DNA of 64,000 bases from Brevibacillus laterosporus (GTDB lineage: Bacteria; Bacillota; Bacilli; Brevibacillales; Brevibacillaceae). Positions within the stretch are counted from its first letter, which is position 1. Each line of letters starts with the position of its first letter. The stretch covers positions 4,148,001-4,212,000 of the forward strand of contig CP033464.1 in the NCBI GenBank assembly GCA_007833815.1. Reading direction: 5' to 3'. This document shows positions 43,423 to 52,873 of this stretch, piece by piece. The notes beneath the pieces were generated by a model. It made no database searches and was not told where the DNA came from. It was given only the letters and a program-made list of their open reading frames with translations. The translations under genes were made by a program, and so were the position numbers.

Positions 43423-45405
43423 ATGAAAAGGTTTTTCTCATGGTTATCCACACTTCTAGTTTTGGTAGCAATGCTCGTACCAAACATTTCCTTTGCTCAA
43501 ACAGACACCGACTCTTCATCCTCAGATTCTCGAACGGCTGCTTCTCCCTATAACAAGCGAATTGTAGCGTATTACCCAGAATGGGGAATTTATTCAGGAC
43601 ATAACAATTATACTCCTGGCAAAATTCCTTGGAGTAAGATTACTCACCTCAACTACGCTTTTGCAGACATTAACTTGACAACAGGAACGATTGATTATTT
43701 CGATAAATACGCCGCTACGGAAGCCTTGATGGATGGTGCTACATGGGGCTCTCCTGATGCAGGTACTCTAGGTTCTATTCGCAAATACAAGAAACAGTAT
43801 CCTCATGTGAAGACTATGATTTCCGTAGGTGGATGGTCTCGCTCTGCTGGGTTCCATGATGTGGCCAAAACTCCTGAAGCAAGAGCAAAATTCTCCAATA
43901 GTGTTGTCGATTTCATTCGTCAATGGCAATTCGATGGAGTAGATATCGACTGGGAATACCCCGGCTTTAAACGTGACCCTGACAAAGTGGATAATCCGAA
44001 TGATCTCGGTACGCCAAAAGCGAATGATACCGAAAAACAAACCTTTACTCTCCTTCTTAAAGATCTTAGGGAAGCACTCACCAAAGCTGGACAAGAAGAT
44101 GGAAAATACTACGAGCTGACAGCAGCAGTAGGTTGCGGATTGGACAAAATCGCCAAGACCGAACCTGATAAATATGCCCAATACCTCGACTTCATCAATA
44201 TAATGACCTATGACATCCACGGAGCGTGGGAAAATAAAACAGGTCATCACTCCCCTCTATTTTCAAATCCTAAAGAACCTTATGAAGAATTAATCAAAAT
44301 CAACTACAATACAGCTCAAGCTATGAAAAACTTTGAAAAATATGGAATTTCAAAAGACAAGCTTATTGTAGGATCTCCACTCTACTCGCGTGGATGGGGT
44401 CAAGTGAAAAATGATGGACCTATTCCTGAATTACCTGGCTTGTTTGCCTCTACTGTTCCTGAAAGCGTAAAAGGAATTTGGGATGGCGGCCGCAATGCAG
44501 GCAACAATCCGTACTACCATATCAAAGATGTTTTAGAAAAAGACCCCGCTTTCAAAAAATATTACGATCCCGTTTCCAAAGCTCCTTATATCTACAGTGA
44601 AAGCAAACAACAGATGTATACCTATGAAGACCCCACTTCCATACAAGAAAAAGTAAATTTCGTTAATCAAAACGGCTATGGTGGAATCATTGTCTGGGAA
44701 GTGACAGGTGATCCAAAAGAAGAATTGATTAGTGTGGTTGCAAATGGCTTCAAATCGGGAACAACTCCTGTAGAATATGGAACGGTTTCCTTACAAGTGG
44801 CAAATCAACCTTACTCCTTCACTCCTGAAATTACATTTAATGGAATCGCTTACAACATTCCTTTTGGACAAAGCAAACTAGTTGATCAAGTGCCAACAGG
44901 TACCTATGCGGTTACAGCAAAACCATTTGAAGATGCTACCTACAAATACTCGCCAATCATTAAACCAGGTACTGTTCAAGTGGCTAAAGGCCAAACACAT
45001 TCCGTAACAGCTGAATACAAACAGGAGCCTAAAGGCCCTACAGGTCCTGATCCAAGCAAGGTTCAAGCAAAGGTAGAGTTTAAGGTAACATCACAATGGG
45101 AGACCGGCTACAACTTTGACCTCGTAATTACCAACACAGGAAACACTCCTGTTTCAAATTGGACCTTACAATTTGACTATGCTGGCCAGCTCACTTCTGT
45201 ATGGGATGCAACTCTCACACCTGGTCAAAATAGCTACCAAATTAAACCTCCAAGTTGGACCCCAGAGATTGCACCCGGTAAATTATTCAAATTAAGTGGA
45301 GCAGGTTCAGGTCAAGCCTCTATTCCTGCCAATTACAAAATAAATGGTTCACCAATCACGGGAGCATCATTGTCCACAGGAGGTCCTACTAATACACATC
45401 AGTAG
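43423..45405 (+). CDS. Secreted GH18 chitinase with C-terminal CBM2
   Basis: Extracellular chitinase of 660 aa. A Sec signal peptide (1-25, ending SFA) is followed by a family 18 glycosidase domain (about 45-445) with the catalytic DxxDxDxE motif FDGVDIDWEYPG; E178 is the acid/base. SVGGWSRSAGF is the second family motif. An Ig-like or carboxypeptidase-regulatory-like beta domain (about 450-540) and a Pro/Gly linker (EPKGPTGPDPSK) lead to a family 2 carbohydrate-binding module (about 550-655) with aromatic residues in SNWTLQFDYAGQLTSVWDA and PPSWTP. It binds and cleaves insoluble chitin; regulation is not visible. Confidence 0.95.
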   Translation: MKRFFSWLSTLLVLVAMLVPNISFAQTDTDSSSSDSRTAASPYNKRIVAYYPEWGIYSGHNNYTPGKIPWSKITHLNYAFADINLTTGTIDYFDKYAATEALMDGATWGSPDAGTLGSIRKYKKQYPHVKTMISVGGWSRSAGFHDVAKTPEARAKFSNSVVDFIRQWQFDGVDIDWEYPGFKRDPDKVDNPNDLGTPKANDTEKQTFTLLLKDLREALTKAGQEDGKYYELTAAVGCGLDKIAKTEPDKYAQYLDFINIMTYDIHGAWENKTGHHSPLFSNPKEPYEELIKINYNTAQAMKNFEKYGISKDKLIVGSPLYSRGWGQVKNDGPIPELPGLFASTVPESVKGIWDGGRNAGNNPYYHIKDVLEKDPAFKKYYDPVSKAPYIYSESKQQMYTYEDPTSIQEKVNFVNQNGYGGIIVWEVTGDPKEELISVVANGFKSGTTPVEYGTVSLQVANQPYSFTPEITFNGIAYNIPFGQSKLVDQVPTGTYAVTAKPFEDATYKYSPIIKPGTVQVAKGQTHSVTAEYKQEPKGPTGPDPSKVQAKVEFKVTSQWETGYNFDLVITNTGNTPVSNWTLQFDYAGQLTSVWDATLTPGQNSYQIKPPSWTPEIAPGKLFKLSGAGSGQASIPANYKINGSPITGASLSTGGPTNTHQ

Positions 45406-45463
45406 CAGGAAGGGCATGTTTTAGATACAGATACGTTTTATGTTAGCTGTAGCATAAAAAAAC

Positions 45464-45503
45464 TGAAATGAGTAAGGTGGCCTTTGGTCACCTCCTCATT
45501 TCA
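45464..45503. terminator. Bidirectional terminator between chitinase and the 150-aa unknown gene
   Basis: TGAAATGAG (45464-45472)/CTCATTTCA (45495-45503) with inner AGGTG/CACCT; the minus-strand gene's TGA stop is part of the stem. A run of A lies on its left for minus-strand termination. Confidence 0.8.
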
Positions 45504-45953
45504 ACTTCCCTCCCTTTCGCTTCTGGGTCCGCTTAAAGATGGACGGTGTCCAGTCCAGAGATGCTGTGGGTCTTCAGAGCCATATCCCCATTTCCCCATA
45601 AACTTCGTTCCATTATCATAAAATTCTAGATAAATTCTGCCGCTACGAACTGAGTTAATAGTAGATCGCTTCCATGTTCCTATTAAAAGGTTCCTTGGCG
45701 ATAAAATTCCTGATATTTCGCCAATTTCCCCCTGTTCCATCGAAGGGAGACGAAAATACCCTTTAACATGGTTAGTAGGAGCAATGCTAAAATTTCCTTG
45801 ATCATCATAATAAATAAATTGTAAGTCCCCCTTGTCGTCTGTAAGCCAGAGTCCCCCAATATCCAACGGTTGTAAATCAACATTTTGTTGATAAGGGTAG
45901 ACGTATGATACGTAATTATTAGAAGGATAGTACCACGTTTGCCATTTATCCAT
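45501..45953 (-). CDS. Conserved-looking hypothetical protein, 150 aa
   Basis: I do not recognise this gene. From ATG 45953 (GGAGG ten bases upstream) the product is 150 aa, soluble, Tyr/Trp-rich at the N-terminus (WQTWYYPSNNYVSYVYPYQQ), with repeated beta-like segments: GGLWLTDDKGDLQFIYYDDQG, GYFRLPSMEQGEIGEISG and IYLEFYDNGTKFMGKWGYG. The pattern fits a small beta-barrel or lipocalin/avidin-like fold, but that is a guess. It has no signal peptide, a good ribosome site, and shares its terminator with the chitinase. Confidence 0.65.
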   Translation of the reverse strand: MDKWQTWYYPSNNYVSYVYPYQQNVDLQPLDIGGLWLTDDKGDLQFIYYDDQGNFSIAPTNHVKGYFRLPSMEQGEIGEISGILSPRNLLIGTWKRSTINSVRSGRIYLEFYDNGTKFMGKWGYGSEDPQHLWTGHRPSLSGPRSEREGS

Positions 45954-45962
45954 ATATGACAA

Positions 45963-46523
45963 GCCTCCTTTTTATAAGAAGTCCTATAGACACCAGTCTA
46001 CATGCTAGATTATGCCTACTATAAGAAAAGGAGTTTGTCTAATTAAATTATATGGTGCCTAAGAAGAACTAGAAGAACTACAACGTTTTAAATGCAATGG
46101 GTCTCTTCTAAGAAACAAGTCTAATTCAGAATTAGAAATGTCTGTATAAACTCGTATTACATATCATGGAGACTTATATAAGGAATAATGGACAAGATAT
46201 TCAAGTTTATCGAAGGAAAAGCCGAGAAAAGCTTTCTATCCGCAAAAACGTGTAATACTTAGCTACGGACAAAAAACATCCCGACCACTATAAAAGTAGT
46301 CGGGATGTTGTATAGCAAATACGTTTTTAAAATAAATGTATGTGGAACAAAATTAAAAACTATGTCATATCCATTGAAACCAGCTATTTACTATGTTAAA
46401 ATGGAAGATACTCCAATGCTAATTTCATACAAATAAATATCTAATTAGATTTTATCATTTAAAAACAACATTGTCAACCCTTTTCTACACACATAATTCA
46501 TCAAAAGGAGCGAATTCTCTCGT
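45963..46523. other. Region without an intact gene, possible decayed coding sequence
   Basis: At about 46050-46290 one plus frame gives protein-like residues (EELEELQRFKCNGSLLRNKS, SKEKPRKAFYPQKRVILSYG) broken by several stops. I could not assign a family. A minus-oriented terminator (46270-46310) lies here without a matching gene. The last part holds the helD upstream region. Confidence 0.35.
46268..46311 (-). terminator. Orphan terminator oriented to the minus strand
   Basis: Perfect 11-bp stem AACATCCCGAC (46275-46285)/GTCGGGATGTT (46299-46309); a six-T run follows only on the minus strand. Confidence 0.65.
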
Positions 46524-48875
46524 ATGACAGATCAAAATTGGAAAAATGAGCAAATACGGGTAAATCAAGTTATTCAAGAAATTGATCGTCGCATGAATCA
46601 ATACGAGGCTGACGTAAGTGTTCTTAAGGCTGATGTAATTGATATTCGTAAAACTTTTTGGGATGATGTGACCGTAAATTTAGACGATCCCCATGAGGCA
46701 GCTGAAACCTATGCTAGTGTCAAGCAGCAAGCAGAAATATTGTCAGAGCGGGAACGCACACATATGCATACCGAAAATCAATTACGTACGTTAAAACGTT
46801 TACGGGACTCCCCTTACTTCGGTCGAATTGACTTTACTGATCATGCTTTGCATAAAGAAGATACAGAGCCAGAGCGCATCTATATTGGCCTCGCCTCTCT
46901 TCTTAATCAAACAGAAGATGGGCTATTGATTTATGACTGGCGTGCTCCTATCGCCAGCTTATACTATGATTATCCGCCTGGAGAGGCACAGTATGACACA
47001 CCTGATGGAATTGTAACGGGAACGCTAGAATTAAAGCGTCAATATATCATTAGAAATGGAACAATCGAGGGATTATTTGATACAGGGGTGACTATTGGTG
47101 ATGAGCTGTTACAGGAGGTACTTGGCAAACAAGGAACCAATCAGATGAAAACAATCGTCTCCACCATTCAACGAGAACAAAATCGGATTATACGTAATGA
47201 AAAAAGCCAACTGCTGATCGTACAGGGAGCAGCTGGTAGCGGAAAAACCTCCGCTGCCTTGCAACGCATTGCTTACTTACTTTATCGATATCGCGATAGA
47301 CTAAGCGCGGAGCAAATTGTTTTATTTTCACCTAATGCGATGTTTAATAGCTACATCTCTACCGTACTACCAGAGCTTGGCGAAGAAAACATGCAACAAA
47401 CGACCTTTCAGGATTATCTGAGGAAGCGCCTTGGGAAAACCTTTAAGCTAGAAGACCCTTTCTCCCAATTAGAGTATGTACAGACTGCTTACGATGAGGC
47501 AGATTATGAAACAAGATTGGAGGGAATTCGCTACAAGGCTACCTCTGATTTTATGGAACTAATTGAACATTATGTCCACCAGTTGAGTAAGCAAGGACTT
47601 ATCTTTCGCGACATAACGTTTCAAGGAGATGTGTTATTCTCTCGTGAGCAACTAGCAGATAAATTCTATTCCTTCGATCCTTCCATCTCCATTCCTGTGC
47701 GAATCAAACAACTAGCTAGCTGGTTACTTACCCAATTAAAATTGATCGCACGTAAAGAACGAACGAAATCCTGGGTGGAAGATGAACTTGAACTATTAGA
47801 TAAGGATGACTTTCAACAAGCTTATGAAACATTGCTAAAACAAAATCGACTTAAAGGAAATTCCTTTGACGATCATGAGCAAGAGAAAAAGCTACTAACA
47901 AGTATGATTGTAAATAAGCACCTAAAGCCATTGCGAACACGGATCAAAAGGTTGGGGTTTCTTGATTTGTCTACCATCTATCAAACATTATTTACAGCTA
48001 CTCTGAATACAGAAGGTAGCTCCATCACCCTTCCAAAGCATTGGGACGACATTTGTTCCCTGACGCTAGAAAAGCTTACTTATCGCGATCTCTTTTATGA
48101 AGATGCTACCCCTTATCTCTATCTACAAGGATTGATAAAGGGATTTGAGACAAATACACAGGTTTTGCATGTCTTTCTGGATGAGGCACAGGACTATTCG
48201 CCCTTTCAGCTTGCCTTTTTAAAAAAAATGTTTCCTTTTAGCAAGATGACCTTGCTTGGAGATTACAATCAAATGATTTTGGCCCATACAAACTCTACTC
48301 ATGATTGGACGACATTTGCATCCACCTTTGCTCATGAGAAAAGTGAAATCATCCAACTAACTCGTAGCTATCGTTCCACCCGTCCCATAGTTTTGTTTAC
48401 ACGCGAGCTTGTTGAAGGTGGCCTAGACATTATTCCATTCAATCGAGACGGTAGACGTCCTACCTTAACCGTAGTAGGAAGTACTCAGCTTACTTGCTTA
48501 CTTACAAAACGTCTACAATCGTTACAGCAAACAGGACATCGCACGATTGCTGTCATTTGTAAAACTATGCAAGAAAGCAAGGAAGCATATGAGCTTCTAC
48601 GAACAGAGCTTCCGATACGTCTTGTCGAGCAAGACACTGCTAGCTTTGATCCAGGTCTACTTGTCGTTCCTGCATCACTTTCCAAAGGCGTAGAGTTTGA
48701 TGCTGTTATTATTTACAATGCCTCAACGAAACAATACGGAAAAGAAAGCGACAGAAAGCTACTTTATACGGCTTGTACCCGCGCTATGCACGAATTGCAC
48801 ATATACAGCCTGCAAGATATCAGTCCGTTTATTACGGCTGTTTCTCCTGATACGTATGAACTGCACCAGGAGTAG
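46524..48875 (+). CDS. helD: HelD-type RNA polymerase recycling helicase-like ATPase
   Basis: UvrD/Rep-like superfamily 1 ATPase of 783 aa, near the 774 aa of Bacillus HelD. The N-terminal 60 residues form a coiled-coil arm (QVIQEIDRRMNQYEADV). The Walker A is GAAGSGKT at 235-242; LDEAQDYSPFQLAFLKKMFP is the Walker B region; QLTRSYRSTRPI is helicase motif IV-like; VPASLSKGVEFDAVIIYNAS and YTACTRAMHEL are motifs V and VI. The HelD-specific QTEDGLLIYDWRAPIASLYYDY is present. It frees stalled RNA polymerase from DNA. It is a single-gene unit with its own terminator. Confidence 0.94.
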   Translation: MTDQNWKNEQIRVNQVIQEIDRRMNQYEADVSVLKADVIDIRKTFWDDVTVNLDDPHEAAETYASVKQQAEILSERERTHMHTENQLRTLKRLRDSPYFGRIDFTDHALHKEDTEPERIYIGLASLLNQTEDGLLIYDWRAPIASLYYDYPPGEAQYDTPDGIVTGTLELKRQYIIRNGTIEGLFDTGVTIGDELLQEVLGKQGTNQMKTIVSTIQREQNRIIRNEKSQLLIVQGAAGSGKTSAALQRIAYLLYRYRDRLSAEQIVLFSPNAMFNSYISTVLPELGEENMQQTTFQDYLRKRLGKTFKLEDPFSQLEYVQTAYDEADYETRLEGIRYKATSDFMELIEHYVHQLSKQGLIFRDITFQGDVLFSREQLADKFYSFDPSISIPVRIKQLASWLLTQLKLIARKERTKSWVEDELELLDKDDFQQAYETLLKQNRLKGNSFDDHEQEKKLLTSMIVNKHLKPLRTRIKRLGFLDLSTIYQTLFTATLNTEGSSITLPKHWDDICSLTLEKLTYRDLFYEDATPYLYLQGLIKGFETNTQVLHVFLDEAQDYSPFQLAFLKKMFPFSKMTLLGDYNQMILAHTNSTHDWTTFASTFAHEKSEIIQLTRSYRSTRPIVLFTRELVEGGLDIIPFNRDGRRPTLTVVGSTQLTCLLTKRLQSLQQTGHRTIAVICKTMQESKEAYELLRTELPIRLVEQDTASFDPGLLVVPASLSKGVEFDAVIIYNASTKQYGKESDRKLLYTACTRAMHELHIYSLQDISPFITAVSPDTYELHQE

Positions 48876-48901
48876 TATCGCTCTTTACGTTCTTCACAAA
48901 A

Positions 48902-48951
48902 ATCCCGTTTACCTAAAAGTTAATGTAATGTCACTTTTAGGTAAACGGGAT
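48902..48951. terminator. Bidirectional terminator after helD
   Basis: Perfect 19-bp stem, ATCCCGTTTACCTAAAAGT (48902-48920) with its complement (48933-48951), between convergent genes; A- and T-rich flanks on both sides. Confidence 0.85.
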
Positions 48952-48978
48952 GAATTTTATCCTTCGTCTAGAGTTGTA

Positions 48979-49386
48979 TCAAGACCCTGTAGAGGGTCCA
49001 CTAAAGACAATTTGATAGATCAATTTTCGCTCACTATCGTTCATCTGGAGTATGGTATGTTGCTCATAATCCCTCTGATCATTCTCCTGATACTGGTTAC
49101 ATTCCAGCTTTGTTTGGTTGCTCTGTTTAACCTGTCCCTCTAACTGATTCAAGCTGACTCCATCTTCAACCACAGGAATAGCGATAAATTGACAGGAATT
49201 AAAATACAAACGAACCATCGTATCGTTTTCAATCAATTCCCATTTAGCCAAATGACGATGAATCGGAGGTGCCACCTCTTTTTCCGCATCCTCAGCTACA
49301 TCAATGATCTGAATCTCCATAGCGCAATTCACAAAATCAGGTAATATTTCTTGCAAAAAATGAGCATCCTGTTTACCCATGTTCAT
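48979..49386 (-). CDS. Hypothetical protein at the end of the nitrate-reductase-like operon
   Basis: Acidic soluble protein of 135 aa from ATG 49386 (AGGAGG seven bases upstream). I do not recognise the family. It has FLQEILPDFVNCAMEIQIID near the N-terminus, a Gln/Asn-rich middle (KQSNQTKLECNQYQENDQRD) and two cysteines. It sits 30 bases downstream of the small membrane protein and is probably co-transcribed with the Rieske and molybdoenzyme genes. Confidence 0.65.
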   Translation of the reverse strand: MNMGKQDAHFLQEILPDFVNCAMEIQIIDVAEDAEKEVAPPIHRHLAKWELIENDTMVRLYFNSCQFIAIPVVEDGVSLNQLEGQVKQSNQTKLECNQYQENDQRDYEQHTILQMNDSERKLIYQIVFSGPSTGS

Positions 49387-49416
49387 CGTCACTCCTCCTT
49401 TCAGTTAGATCATGGA

Positions 49417-49602
49417 CTAGCTACGTTTATCAAGTAAATAGATATAGGAAGCCACTGGTACAGCAATGATAGCCAAGCCGCTACATAACAGCACCTCAGC
49501 ATAACGTTGCGCATAATACATATCGACGCACAGCTGCACGAATGTTATGCTCCCTAAGAATACCAAGCACATGCAGATAACTCTCCAATAGCTAGATTTC
49601 AT
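49417..49602 (-). CDS. Small membrane protein, 61 aa
   Basis: Two hydrophobic helices (VICMCLVFLGSITFVQLC, about 8-25; VLLCSGLAIIAVPVASYIYL, about 37-56) separated by a short polar loop with tyrosines. Function unknown. Its start overlaps the end of the Rieske gene by 11 bases, so it belongs to that operon; a small accessory subunit of the membrane complex is possible. Confidence 0.7.
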   Translation of the reverse strand: MKSSYWRVICMCLVFLGSITFVQLCVDMYYAQRYAEVLLCSGLAIIAVPVASYIYLLDKRS

Positions 49603-50122
49603 AAGGTCTCACCCCTGTCGCATAAATGGCTCCATCATGAATTTTTAGAATAATTTCCGGTAAAGCGCGTTTTGGTGGACCTGCGATCGGGTCACCTGTC
49701 ATAACGCTAAATTTACCATGATGGCATGGGCATAATAATTCTTTTTGCTCCTTATTCCAAAACACTGGACATTTCAAATGTGGACAAGAATTCTGATAAG
49801 CTCGGTACTCGTTTTCCCCTACACGCACTAACAATGCTGGATCATGCTTGCTTGGATAAGCAAAATCCACTGCTTCTCCGATGGAAACCTGAGCTACATC
49901 AGCTATCTTGACAATGTTTTCTTCTTGTTTAGGTGCGAGCCCCAGCAGCTCACGTGCGGCTAGCGTTCCCCATGGTAAGGACGCAACTGCAAATACTCCT
50001 GCAGCCCCCACCATGGTTTTCATAAATCCACGTCTATCCAATGTGCGTTCATTATCTCGATGGATATTATGTGTATAGTTATCATCCTGTTTTGGAACTT
50101 TCATTTTTTTATTCTTTTCCAT
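49592..50122 (-). CDS. Rieske [2Fe-2S] protein with Tat signal
   Basis: Electron-transfer protein of 176 aa from ATG 50122 (AAGGAAGGG upstream). Residues 30-55 form a twin-arginine signal (DRRGFMKTMVGAAGVFAVASLP), so it is exported folded and probably anchored by that helix. The Rieske ligands are in CPHLKCPVF and CPCHHGKFS. In cytochrome bc complexes such proteins take electrons from quinol. Here it follows a ferredoxin-like subunit and a molybdoenzyme rather than cytochrome b/c1 genes, which is unusual. Also possible: an arsenite-oxidase-type small subunit, but the catalytic partner is of the nitrate reductase type. Confidence 0.88.
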   Translation of the reverse strand: MEKNKKMKVPKQDDNYTHNIHRDNERTLDRRGFMKTMVGAAGVFAVASLPWGTLAARELLGLAPKQEENIVKIADVAQVSIGEAVDFAYPSKHDPALLVRVGENEYRAYQNSCPHLKCPVFWNKEQKELLCPCHHGKFSVMTGDPIAGPPKRALPEIILKIHDGAIYATGVRPYEI

Positions 50123-50139
50123 ACGTACGACACCCTTCC

Positions 50140-50706
50140 TTAGAATAGCTTCTGTTTTCCTTGTAAGATGCCAGGCAGACTGATCTTGACGTTTGTTTCC
50201 CCTTCTAATGGTCCAAGCATACTGGCTGTCCATTTTCCGTTAGCCAGTTCTACTTGAGAAGCTTTCTGGGCTACCTCTTCATCTGTTAACCACTGCAATG
50301 TATTGGTAGGACAAACAGAAGCACACATCGGGGGAATCCCATCCTTGGATCGATCGTAACAAAGATCGCATTTATACATGAGATTCTGTTCCTCGTCAAA
50401 TTTAGGTATCCCGTACGGACAAGCGATCGTACAGTTCTGGCACCCGATGCATTTTTCTACTAAGGCGGATAAAACCGCACCGTTATCAGCTATCTGTATG
50501 GCTTGAGCTGGACAACTTCTGGCACAAGCAGGATTAACACAATGTAAACACATGAGTGGAATAGTCTGTCGGCTAACAAACGGGTCGGTCTCCAGCACAT
50601 AATTACGATTTCGCATGTCATGGCCGCCACACTGCGTACAGGCGGCTAGACAACTACGACACCCGATGCAATTTTCCATTTCGATATACAAAACATGCTT
50701 AGCCAC
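50140..50706 (-). CDS. Four-cluster ferredoxin subunit (NrfC/DmsB-like)
   Basis: Iron-sulfur electron-transfer subunit of 188 aa. Four cysteine clusters typical of the DmsB/NrfC/PsrB group are seen: CIGCRSCLAAC (13-23), CLHCVNPACARSCP, CIGCQNCTIACPYG and CDLCYDRSKDGIPPMCASVCP. It lacks a Tat or Sec signal, so it is cytoplasmic. It overlaps the stop of the molybdoenzyme gene by eight bases and would pass electrons from the membrane cytochrome or Rieske partner to the molybdenum site. Confidence 0.92.
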   Translation of the reverse strand: MAKHVLYIEMENCIGCRSCLAACTQCGGHDMRNRNYVLETDPFVSRQTIPLMCLHCVNPACARSCPAQAIQIADNGAVLSALVEKCIGCQNCTIACPYGIPKFDEEQNLMYKCDLCYDRSKDGIPPMCASVCPTNTLQWLTDEEVAQKASQVELANGKWTASMLGPLEGETNVKISLPGILQGKQKLF

Positions 50707-52873
50707 GGGCTTGTCCTCCCTTGTCTAGTTTGACGATTTCCGCTGAACATGCCTTGAATTCTGGCATACGACTGTACGGATCAAGCGCTGGATTCGTCAG
50801 TAGGTTAATGGATTCGTCTTTCCCCCAATGGTAAGGTACGAAAACAGTATCAGGTCGAATCGCTTCAATTACTTTGACCTTATATTTTGCTTGTCCACGA
50901 CGCGTTTTTAATAAAACCAATTCACCATGCCTGATACCATATACCTCTGCCGTTTTGGGATGAACCTCTAACAATGGGTCGGGATACATTTCTTTCAAAA
51001 ACGGAATCCGGCGTGTCTGGTTACCAGATAAATAGTGAAAAACAACACGACCTGTTGTTAAACGCAAGGGATAGTCCTTGCAAGGCTCTTCTGCCGGCGG
51101 ACGATAAGGTAAGGCACAAATCTTTGCCTTTCCATCTGGATGATAAAATTCTTTATCTAAGAACAAATGAGGCTCCCCTTGATCTTCATCTGAAGTACAA
51201 GGCCAGAAAACGCCATTGTTTTTTTCAATTTTTTCGTACGTAATCCCCGAGTAATCTGCAATAGCGCCACGTGACAGTTCTGTTAACTCGGTAAATATAT
51301 CGCGTGGAGATTGTAAATGGCTAAAGTATTCTCCCCGTCCCATACGCTTAGCTATTTCAATTTGAATCCACCAGTCAGGCTTAGATTCTGCATACCAATC
51401 CTGCGCTTGATTATGGCGAATGACGCGTCCTTCAAGATTAGTGGTTGTTCCTTCATCTTCTGCCCAGGTTGTAGTTGGTAAGATCACATCTGCATATTCG
51501 GCTGATTCCGATAAATAAAAATCGACGCAAACCATAAAATCAAGTTCCTTGAGCGCTGCCCGTACGTGATGCTGGTTTGGTGCACTAACCGCTGGATTGG
51601 AACATAACAAGTAAAGCGAACGGATGGTTTTATCCAGCATCAGTTGGAACATTTCGTAGGCAGAGACCCCTTTTTGCGGCATCTCACAGACTGGTATTCC
51701 CCAACGCTCTGCTACCAATTTCACATCTTCAGGATTGTCCATTTTACGATAGCCTGGCAACTGATCCGCCTTCTGTCCATGCTCGCGTCCACCTTGTCCG
51801 TTACCTTGTCCGGTCAATGTAGCTACCCCTGATTTTGGACGTCCAATTTTACCTGTTACTAAGGCCATATTCGTGTACGCCGATACGTTATCTGTTCCTT
51901 TTGATTGCTGTTCCACACCACGGCAGAACAGGACAATTGCTTCTGGTGCTTTTCCATAAATCTCAGCTGCACGAATTATTTTCTCTGCATCGCAACCTGT
52001 GATTTCGCTCACATACTCTGGTGTGAACTCTTTCACTACTTCCTTTGTTTCTTCAAAACCATTTGTGTGGTTTTTCACGAATGCTTCGTCGATATAACCT
52101 TTTTCAATCAAGAGATGTACTATTCCGTTCGCTAATGCCAAATCCGTACCCGGACGAATATCTAAATGAATGTCCGCTCGACGGGCCAAAGGTGTTTCAC
52201 GTGGATCAACCACAATTAGATATCCGCCACGATTCTGCACTTCCCAGATACGAAACATGCTAGTCGGATGACACTCTGCTGCATTCGACCCAGTAATAAA
52301 CAAGCAATCGGTCTGATGAATATCTGTCCAAGGTATAGTGGAGCCTCGATCAATTCCTAAGCTACGGTTTAAACCTGCCGCCGCAGATGACATGCAAAAG
52401 CGACCATTGTAATCAATATAGCGAGTTTGCAAAGCAATACGAGCGAATTTACCGGTTAAGTAACATTTTTCATTGGTCATGGAAACTCCGGAATAAACAG
52501 ACAAGGTATCTTTTCCATGCTTTTCTTGCAGTTCTTGATACTTTCGAACAATGAGGTCTAAGGCTTCGTCCCAGCTTGCTTCTCGGAAACCTTCCGGTGT
52601 TCCTTTTAAAGCAGCATCATCTCGAATTAACGGTCGTTTAATGCGATCAGGATGATTCACTTGTTGATAGGCGGTGGTTCCTTTTGGACAAAGTTTGCCG
52701 AGATTAATCGGAAAATCATAACGAGGTTCTACCCCGATAATCTTGTTGGAAGTTGTATCAACACGTAATTTCATCCCACATTGCATTCCACAATAACTAC
52801 AGTGCGTATCAACAAGCTTTTCGCCTGGATGGATTTTGTTTGGAATCTGTTTAAGAAATTTATCCGTTGGCAT
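50699..52873 (-). CDS. Molybdopterin oxidoreductase, NasC/NarB-like nitrate reductase
   Basis: Bis-MGD enzyme of 724 aa. The N-terminal [4Fe-4S] site is CSYCGMQCGM with its fourth cysteine in GKLCPKG. The molybdenum ligand is probably the cysteine in YNGRFCMSSAAAG. TGQGNGQGGREHGQKADQLPGY is the nitrate-reductase-type block also seen in Nas/NarB proteins, and the C-terminal dinucleotide-binding domain begins near LRLTTGRVVFHYLSG. It has no signal peptide, so it acts in the cytoplasm. Context (narK, fnr, Fnr boxes) favours nitrate as substrate, but the partner subunits are not those of NarGHI or NasBC, and formate or another oxyanion cannot be excluded. Confidence 0.85.
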   Translation of the reverse strand: MPTDKFLKQIPNKIHPGEKLVDTHCSYCGMQCGMKLRVDTTSNKIIGVEPRYDFPINLGKLCPKGTTAYQQVNHPDRIKRPLIRDDAALKGTPEGFREASWDEALDLIVRKYQELQEKHGKDTLSVYSGVSMTNEKCYLTGKFARIALQTRYIDYNGRFCMSSAAAGLNRSLGIDRGSTIPWTDIHQTDCLFITGSNAAECHPTSMFRIWEVQNRGGYLIVVDPRETPLARRADIHLDIRPGTDLALANGIVHLLIEKGYIDEAFVKNHTNGFEETKEVVKEFTPEYVSEITGCDAEKIIRAAEIYGKAPEAIVLFCRGVEQQSKGTDNVSAYTNMALVTGKIGRPKSGVATLTGQGNGQGGREHGQKADQLPGYRKMDNPEDVKLVAERWGIPVCEMPQKGVSAYEMFQLMLDKTIRSLYLLCSNPAVSAPNQHHVRAALKELDFMVCVDFYLSESAEYADVILPTTTWAEDEGTTTNLEGRVIRHNQAQDWYAESKPDWWIQIEIAKRMGRGEYFSHLQSPRDIFTELTELSRGAIADYSGITYEKIEKNNGVFWPCTSDEDQGEPHLFLDKEFYHPDGKAKICALPYRPPAEEPCKDYPLRLTTGRVVFHYLSGNQTRRIPFLKEMYPDPLLEVHPKTAEVYGIRHGELVLLKTRRGQAKYKVKVIEAIRPDTVFVPYHWGKDESINLLTNPALDPYSRMPEFKACSAEIVKLDKGGQARG

